Assembly: GCA_023135835.1 (NCBI GenBank)
Contig: JAGLSI010000004.1
Span: 1 to 41,598, forward strand
Reading direction: 5' to 3'
Origin: Minisyncoccota bacterium
Lineage (GTDB): Bacteria > Patescibacteriota > Minisyncoccia > Phycocordibacterales > UBA12079
Length of the DNA: 41,598 bases
The notes beneath the pieces were generated by a model. The model saw only the letters and a list, made by a program, of their open reading frames with translations. It searched no databases and was not told the DNA's origin. Positions 36,528-41,598 of this stretch are shown here, piece after piece. The position numbers and the translations under genes are program-made. The number at the start of each line of letters is the position of its first letter. The stretch's first letter is position 1.

Positions 36528-37229
36528 ATGGAAGCTAATGAATTTTGTAAGTGGGTGATGCCTATCTGGGCAATATTTGCTGTATTTTTTTCATTTTTCT
36601 TAGCTATAAAGGAGACTTCTATGAAAAAGAAAAATCTTTCTGAGATTAAAGATACTAAGGGTTCTTTAATTGAAAAAGGGGTAATTGTAGGGATGGCTGA
36701 TCCCGACGGAAATTTCCAAAATTATCAAGGTTTGGTAATTAATCCAGATTTTGATGTAAATAACGATGGATATTCTGTGGCTGTATTTTTTAGCACAGAA
36801 GTTCCTCAAGTTTTATTTCATTGTAAAGATCTAGGGGGATCTTTCGGTTTTAATGAATGGGACGATAAACACAAGAAACAATGTCCTGAAATTTTGTTTA
36901 ATTCTGATATATGGAAACAATGTCCAAGGATTTGTTTTTTTCAGCCAATGGAGCTTGTCGTTACTAATCGTTGGTATTTAAAACATTTAATTGAGCGATT
37001 ATTTCATGGTGAGTACAGTAATTGGTACGAAAAAGAAACTCTCGTACCTGAAAATCATACTTGTCAAATAGAGAGTTGTTCTTGTTTAGCTACAGATTTA
37101 ACCCTGATTAATGTTTGGGGTTCAGTTTGTCCGATTTACACTTGCTGTTCTTGTTTTGAAGAACATAACGGAACTAAGGTTGACGAACTCCCAGACCTTA
37201 AAAGAGTTTGTGAGTTGGAACTGAGTTGA
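36528..37229 (+). CDS. Hypothetical protein with N-terminal TM and Cys-rich C-terminus
   Basis: Start at MEANEFCKW with gggggtagagag upstream; CQIESCSCLA...CPIYTCCSCFEEH. Confidence 0.6.
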   Translation: MEANEFCKWVMPIWAIFAVFFSFFLAIKETSMKKKNLSEIKDTKGSLIEKGVIVGMADPDGNFQNYQGLVINPDFDVNNDGYSVAVFFSTEVPQVLFHCKDLGGSFGFNEWDDKHKKQCPEILFNSDIWKQCPRICFFQPMELVVTNRWYLKHLIERLFHGEYSNWYEKETLVPENHTCQIESCSCLATDLTLINVWGSVCPIYTCCSCFEEHNGTKVDELPDLKRVCELELS

Positions 37230-37378
37230 GTATAAGGAGCTTGGGGTTTTTAATAGAAACCCTAAGCTCCTGTTTTTTATATAAAGTGAATGTTTTAGGA
37301 ATTTACTTGGTAACTTGATTACCAAGTAACAGTATTTTTTTAAAGACTAACGAAGGAAGATGTGTTAAACTATCCTAA

Positions 37379-39163
37379 ATGAAATTACGGAATATCAGGA
37401 ACTTTTCAATAATTGCTCACATTGACCATGGTAAATCTACTTTGGCTGATAGAATGCTTGAAGTAACCAATACTATTGAAGAGAGGAAAATGAAGGACCA
37501 ACTTTTAGATACTATGGAGCTTGAACGAGAGCGAGGCATTACTATTAAAATGCAACCAGTTAGAATGGAGTATAAAGACTATATTTTAAATTTAATTGAT
37601 ACTCCTGGGCATATTGACTTCTCTTATGAAGTTTCAAGAGCTTTACGAGCAGTAGAGGGTTCTATTTTATTAGTAGATGCTACTCAAGGAGTGCAGGCTC
37701 AAACATTAACAACTTTAAATATGGCGAAAGAATTAGGAATTCCTATTATTCCTGTTTTGTCTAAGGTTGATTCCCCTTTAGCTTTAGTTGATGACGTGAA
37801 AGAAGAAGTAGCTAATTTATTAGATTGTAGTATTGATGATATTTATGAAACTTCAGGAAAGACAGGGGAAGGTGTGGCTGAGCTTTTAGATGGAATTTTA
37901 GAAAAAGTCTCTGAACCAATTATGGAATTTGATGGTGCAAATGATTTTAGAGCTTTAGTTTTTGATTTTAAATATTCTACCCATAAGGGAATTATTGTTT
38001 ATGTACGGGTGCTTGACGGAGAAATTTCTAAAAATAATTCTTTAATTTTTCGTGGGGCTAAAGAGAAATTCAATTCTTTAGAAGTAGGGATTTTTTCTCC
38101 AGAAGAAGAAGCTAGGGAATCTTTGAAAGCAGGTGAGATAGGTTATATCGTTACTGGAATTAAAAAACCAGGGGTAGCTTCTGTTGGGGACACTATTACT
38201 TTAACAAAAAATATTTTACCCGCATTAAGTGGTTATGAAAAACCAAAAGCCGTAGTGTGGGCTTCAATTTATCCAGAAGATTCTGATGATTTTAATACTT
38301 TACGTTTGTCTTTGAGTAAACTGCAGTTATCAGATGCTTCTTTTACTCATGACGAAGAGTCTTCAGGTGCTTTAGGAAGAGGTTTCCGTTGTGGTTTTTT
38401 AGGAATGTTACATTTAGAGATTATTACAGAAAGATTGCGTAGAGAATTTGGGATTGAATTGATTGTAACCCATCCAAGTATTTCTTATGAAGTTCATTAT
38501 AAAAAAGGAGAAACAAAAATGATTTACTCTCCTGTATTTTTCCCAGAACACGGAGAAGAAGAAAAGGTTTTAGAGCCTTGGATTTCTTTAAAAATAATGG
38601 TTCCTGGTGATTATTTAGGGAATATTACGCAGTTGTTTTATGAGCATGAAGTAATTATGGGAAGTTCTGAAGATTTTGGAGATGGAAGATTGTCTATTTC
38701 GGCAGAAATGCCTTTACGAGAATTAATGCGAAATTTCTTTGATGATTTGAAAAGTGCTTCTTCTGGGTATGCTTCTTTGGCTTATGAAATGTTAGACTAT
38801 CGTTTAGCTGATGTGGTTAGAATGGATATTTTAGTAGCAGAAGAATCTGTGGCTGCTTTTTCACGGATTGTGGCTAGAAAAAGAATGCAAGAAGAGGCTG
38901 AAAAAACAGTTGAAAAATTATTTAAGGTTTTGCCAAAACAAATGTTTGTAACCAAGATTCAAGCTAAGGCAGATGGAAGAATTATTGCATCTAAAAGATT
39001 GTCTGCTATGAAAAAAGATGTTACAGGTCATTTATATGGAGGAGATATTACTAGAAAAATGAAATTAAGAGAGAAACAGAAAAAAGGAAAAAAGAAGATG
39101 CTTTCTCAGGGAAGAGTAAATATTTCTCAAGATGTGTTTTTGAAGATGATGAAAGGCGATTAG
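37379..39163 (+). CDS. lepA: Elongation factor 4 (LepA)
   Basis: NFSIIAHIDHGKSTLADRMLE, ERERGITIKMQ, LIDTPGHIDFSYEVSRALRAVEG, GFLGMLHLEII, C-terminal IIASKRLSAMKKDVTGHLYGGDITRKMKL. Confidence 0.98.
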   Translation: MKLRNIRNFSIIAHIDHGKSTLADRMLEVTNTIEERKMKDQLLDTMELERERGITIKMQPVRMEYKDYILNLIDTPGHIDFSYEVSRALRAVEGSILLVDATQGVQAQTLTTLNMAKELGIPIIPVLSKVDSPLALVDDVKEEVANLLDCSIDDIYETSGKTGEGVAELLDGILEKVSEPIMEFDGANDFRALVFDFKYSTHKGIIVYVRVLDGEISKNNSLIFRGAKEKFNSLEVGIFSPEEEARESLKAGEIGYIVTGIKKPGVASVGDTITLTKNILPALSGYEKPKAVVWASIYPEDSDDFNTLRLSLSKLQLSDASFTHDEESSGALGRGFRCGFLGMLHLEIITERLRREFGIELIVTHPSISYEVHYKKGETKMIYSPVFFPEHGEEEKVLEPWISLKIMVPGDYLGNITQLFYEHEVIMGSSEDFGDGRLSISAEMPLRELMRNFFDDLKSASSGYASLAYEMLDYRLADVVRMDILVAEESVAAFSRIVARKRMQEEAEKTVEKLFKVLPKQMFVTKIQAKADGRIIASKRLSAMKKDVTGHLYGGDITRKMKLREKQKKGKKKMLSQGRVNISQDVFLKMMKGD

Positions 39164-39186
39164 TTTTTTTATGTTATAATATCTTT

Positions 39187-39597
39187 ATGAAATTAAAATT
39201 ATCACCAAGTTGGGTTAAGCCTCTTTTTATTACTTCATTAATATTAATTTTAATCTTTGCTTGTTTAGCAACTTTTATTTTTACAACAAGTGTTGATTTA
39301 AGTGTTTTAGCAGGATTTCTTTATTTGGTATACATCGGAATAATTATAGGTATGTGGCTTTTAGGGTTTCTGAATAAATACTTGGTTATTAAGAATGTAA
39401 AATGGTTAGCAAATATTCTTTCTTCTATACCAATTATTGCTATAGTTGGATATTTTGGAGGAGCATTTATTTGGCAAATATTATATTACCCTGAATTATT
39501 AGGTTCGTTTTCTGTAAATAGTTTTTTCTTAATTCCTGTATTAATTATAATAATATATTCTATTATTTCATTAGTATTAATTAATAAGAAAAATTAA
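39187..39597 (+). CDS. Multi-pass membrane protein, unknown
   Basis: Four hydrophobic segments. Confidence 0.6.
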   Translation: MKLKLSPSWVKPLFITSLILILIFACLATFIFTTSVDLSVLAGFLYLVYIGIIIGMWLLGFLNKYLVIKNVKWLANILSSIPIIAIVGYFGGAFIWQILYYPELLGSFSVNSFFLIPVLIIIIYSIISLVLINKKN

Positions 39598-39613
39598 TAT
39601 TTAGATTTATATA

Positions 39614-39645
39614 AAGGGCGGGAGGCTTTGCCTCCCGCTCTTTTA
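39614..39645 (+). terminator. Hairpin terminator
   Basis: gcgggaggctttgcctcccgctctttt. Confidence 0.8.
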
Positions 39646-39683
39646 CACTTGATACATAATACTAGATACTTTATACTTATCTT

Positions 39684-39782
39684 ATGTTTGATAAAAAAAA
39701 TCAAAAAATAATTAAGGTGTTGTGGGCTGTGATTGGAGTTTTAGTAGCGATTAGTATGGTTTTGATATATATCCCTTTTTAA
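39684..39782 (+). CDS. Small single-TM protein (32 aa)
   Basis: MFDKKNQKIIKVLWAVIGVLVAISMVLIYIPF*; absent from ORF track (size cutoff). Confidence 0.6.
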   Translation: MFDKKNQKIIKVLWAVIGVLVAISMVLIYIPF

Positions 39783-39820
39783 ATTTTTAAACTATCAGTT
39801 GATAGTTTTTTATTTTTATT

Positions 39821-40213
39821 ATGTCTTACTTTAATAAAAAACAGAAAAATATAAGTCAGATGTTTTATTCTTGGCCTGCTATTTTAATATTGCTTTTTAT
39901 TTCTTTATTTTTAGCCAAAGGTGTCTTTAATAGTTATCAAGAAAAAAGTAGATCTAAAATAAATAGGGTTGAATCAGAATTTATTTATAATGAGTTAAAA
40001 GAAACAGAAAGTTCAATTTTGTCTGAAATTGAATCTTTAAAAACAGAAAAAGGTATAGAAATTGAGTTAAGAGACAAGTTTAGGTTAGTGAAGGACGGAG
40101 AGCAGATGGCAGTGATTATAAATACAGAAGAAGCGGTAAATTATGAGATGGGGGATTCCTATGATAAAAATATTTTTAGTAAATTCATAAATTTTTTAAA
40201 AGATAAGTTTTAA
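39821..40213 (+). CDS. Septum formation initiator family protein (FtsB/DivIC-like)
   Basis: TM then coiled coil, LRDKFRLVKDGEQMAVII. Confidence 0.8.
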   Translation: MSYFNKKQKNISQMFYSWPAILILLFISLFLAKGVFNSYQEKSRSKINRVESEFIYNELKETESSILSEIESLKTEKGIEIELRDKFRLVKDGEQMAVIINTEEAVNYEMGDSYDKNIFSKFINFLKDKF

Positions 40214-40266
40214 TTTTGTAATTTAAAATAAAAAAAGGTAGAATAAACCAATTAATAATTAATAAT

Positions 40267-40346
40267 CCTAGGTCATTAAAGATGATCGGGCACCCTAAAT
40301 CACTAAAAAATGATCGGGCACCCTAAATCACTAAAAAATGATCGGG
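40267..40346 (+). repeat. Tandem 28-bp hairpin repeat (three units)
   Basis: ccctaaatcactaaaaaatgatcgggca at 40293-40320 and 40321-40346, variant cctaggtcattaaagatgatcgggca at 40267-40292. Confidence 0.9.
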
Positions 40347-40357
40347 TAAATAAAAAT

Positions 40358-40588
40358 ATGAAAGTAGTAATGTATTCAACACCAACTTGCGGTTATTGTA
40401 ATATAGCAAAAGATTTTTTTGATGAAAACGGAATTGAAGTAAAAGTTTTTGATGTTTCTGTTGATGAGGAAAAAAGACAAGAATTAATAGAAAAAAGTGG
40501 GCAAATGGGAGTGCCTGTTATTGAAATAGGAGAAGAAGTTGTAATTGGTTTTGATCAAGCAAAAATTACTCAACTACTAGGTCTTTAA
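40358..40588 (+). CDS. Glutaredoxin-like protein
   Basis: MYSTPTCGYCNIAKDFFDENGIEVKVFDV...GVPVIEIGEEVVIGFD; start reassigned from 40310. Confidence 0.92.
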   Translation: MKVVMYSTPTCGYCNIAKDFFDENGIEVKVFDVSVDEEKRQELIEKSGQMGVPVIEIGEEVVIGFDQAKITQLLGL

Positions 40589-40625
40589 TTAAAAACTTGA
40601 ATGCTTTTATCTGTATTCAAGTAAT

Positions 40626-40697
40626 GTCCTTGTAGTTCAATGGATAGAACAGACCCCTCCTAAGGGTCAGATATAGGTTCGATTCCTATCAAGGACA
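40626..40697 (+). tRNA. tRNA-Arg (anticodon CCT)
   Basis: gtccttg...gaccc ctcctaa gggtc...ataggttcgattcctatcaaggac. Confidence 0.93.
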
Positions 40698-40753
40698 CAT
40701 TTTAATAGATTACTAAATTCCACAAAATTTTTAATTATGGTAAAATTAATATA

Positions 40754-41068
40754 ATGGATCCAGAAGATAAAAAAATAATAAGAGATAATTTAGAAATTGC
40801 TCAAGATAATCAGAAGATGCTAAAAAAAATGCGTCGTAGTATGATTTTAGGTGGATTTATTCGTATAATTTATTGGGTAATTATTATTAGTCTTTCTCTA
40901 GGGGCTTATTATTATCTTCAACCATATATTGATAGTGCGAGAGAAACTTTGCATCAAATTCAAGGAGGAGTTAATGTTGTTTCTGACGGGGTAACTACAA
41001 CTACTCAGTATACAGGAGATGTAGTAGATTCTGTATTAGATTTTGGAAAAAGTATAATAGAGTTTTAA
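40754..41068 (+). CDS. Single-TM hypothetical protein
   Basis: Charged N-terminus plus one TM. Confidence 0.6.
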   Translation: MDPEDKKIIRDNLEIAQDNQKMLKKMRRSMILGGFIRIIYWVIIISLSLGAYYYLQPYIDSARETLHQIQGGVNVVSDGVTTTTQYTGDVVDSVLDFGKSIIEF

Positions 41069-41086
41069 AAATTTATTTAACTATAT

Positions 41087-41452
41087 ATGAATAATATAAA
41101 GATTGCGTCAACTTTAGTTTTTACAACAGGGGTTCTTCATTTAATCATCGATTTTCTTTTCATAGGATTGATTTTTATATTTCGAAATGGTTCTCCTTTT
41201 TTTGGAGGGCCTCCCAGTTTAGAAAGAATATTTTTTGGGATTTTTGTAGCAATTATTTTTACAGGAATGGGAATCATGCTTATTATTTCTTCTAAATGGA
41301 TAAAAAATCCTAAGACTCAAGACAAAGGAGCTGTCGTTTCTTTAGTTTTAGGGATTTTGAATATTGGGATAGTTATAGGGTTCTTGGCGATAATAGGAGG
41401 TATTATGGCTTTATTAAAAAATAAAAATAATAATTGTTTAAAAAAGAGTTGA
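41087..41452 (+). CDS. Multi-pass membrane protein, unknown
   Basis: Three to four hydrophobic segments. Confidence 0.6.
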   Translation: MNNIKIASTLVFTTGVLHLIIDFLFIGLIFIFRNGSPFFGGPPSLERIFFGIFVAIIFTGMGIMLIISSKWIKNPKTQDKGAVVSLVLGILNIGIVIGFLAIIGGIMALLKNKNNNCLKKS

Positions 41453-41491
41453 AAAATATATATAATAGAGTATTATACAGCAAGTAGAAAT

Positions 41492-41564
41492 GCTGAGGTA
41501 GCTCAGTTGGTAGAGCATTCGCCTGAAGAGCGAAGGGTCGGCGGTTCGAGCCCGCCCCTCAGCA
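41492..41564 (+). tRNA. tRNA-Phe (anticodon GAA)
   Basis: gctgagg...ttcgc ctgaaga gcgaa...ggcggttcgagcccgcc cctcagca. Confidence 0.95.
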
Positions 41565-41598
41565 CAAAATAAATCCGCGTCTAGCGGATTTTTGTGTG

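Noticed and set aside
40267-40346. 28-bp tandem units considered as a CRISPR array
   Set aside because: Units are directly contiguous without unique spacers and no cas genes are present; better described as tandem hairpin repeats.
40310-40357. N-terminal extension MIGHPKSLKNDRVNKN of glutaredoxin ORF
   Set aside because: It is translated from the hairpin repeat; the glutaredoxin fold begins at MKVVMYSTPTCGYC (40358).
1-41598. Alternative genetic code (UGA recoded) as in some CPR lineages
   Set aside because: Several well-supported genes end in TGA at the expected position (for example RAYT transposase at 22148) and no in-frame TGA readthrough is needed.

Overview
AT-rich bacterial window, standard stop codons, with gene content typical of Candidatus Patescibacteria (CPR): many short membrane/ORFan proteins, a CxxC-x17-CxxC protein, PsbP-like lipoprotein, LepA, HisRS, TruB, HPF. 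Main blocks: two tandem M14 peptidases; a liv-type ABC transporter with three substrate-binding paralogs; a GC-rich structured intergenic RNA candidate (~8630-8858, minus); FtsX/LolD and MacA/MacB-type ABC systems; a defence island with a retron-like ncRNA (perfect 10-bp a1/a2 at 14922-14931 and 15121-15130), a retron-type RT, and a Type III mod/res pair, all co-oriented up to one strong terminator; a RAYT/TnpA_REP element with 26-bp inverted repeats; then a housekeeping segment ending in tRNA-Arg and tRNA-Phe. The best candidate for an undescribed system is the retron joined to Type III restriction-modification. Other notable items are a hairpin mini-repeat family placed immediately before start codons, the unidentified structured RNA, and a group of small ORFan genes with strong Shine-Dalgarno sites in a genome whose other genes mostly lack them. 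All identities are from reading sequence and motifs; no database search or folding was run.
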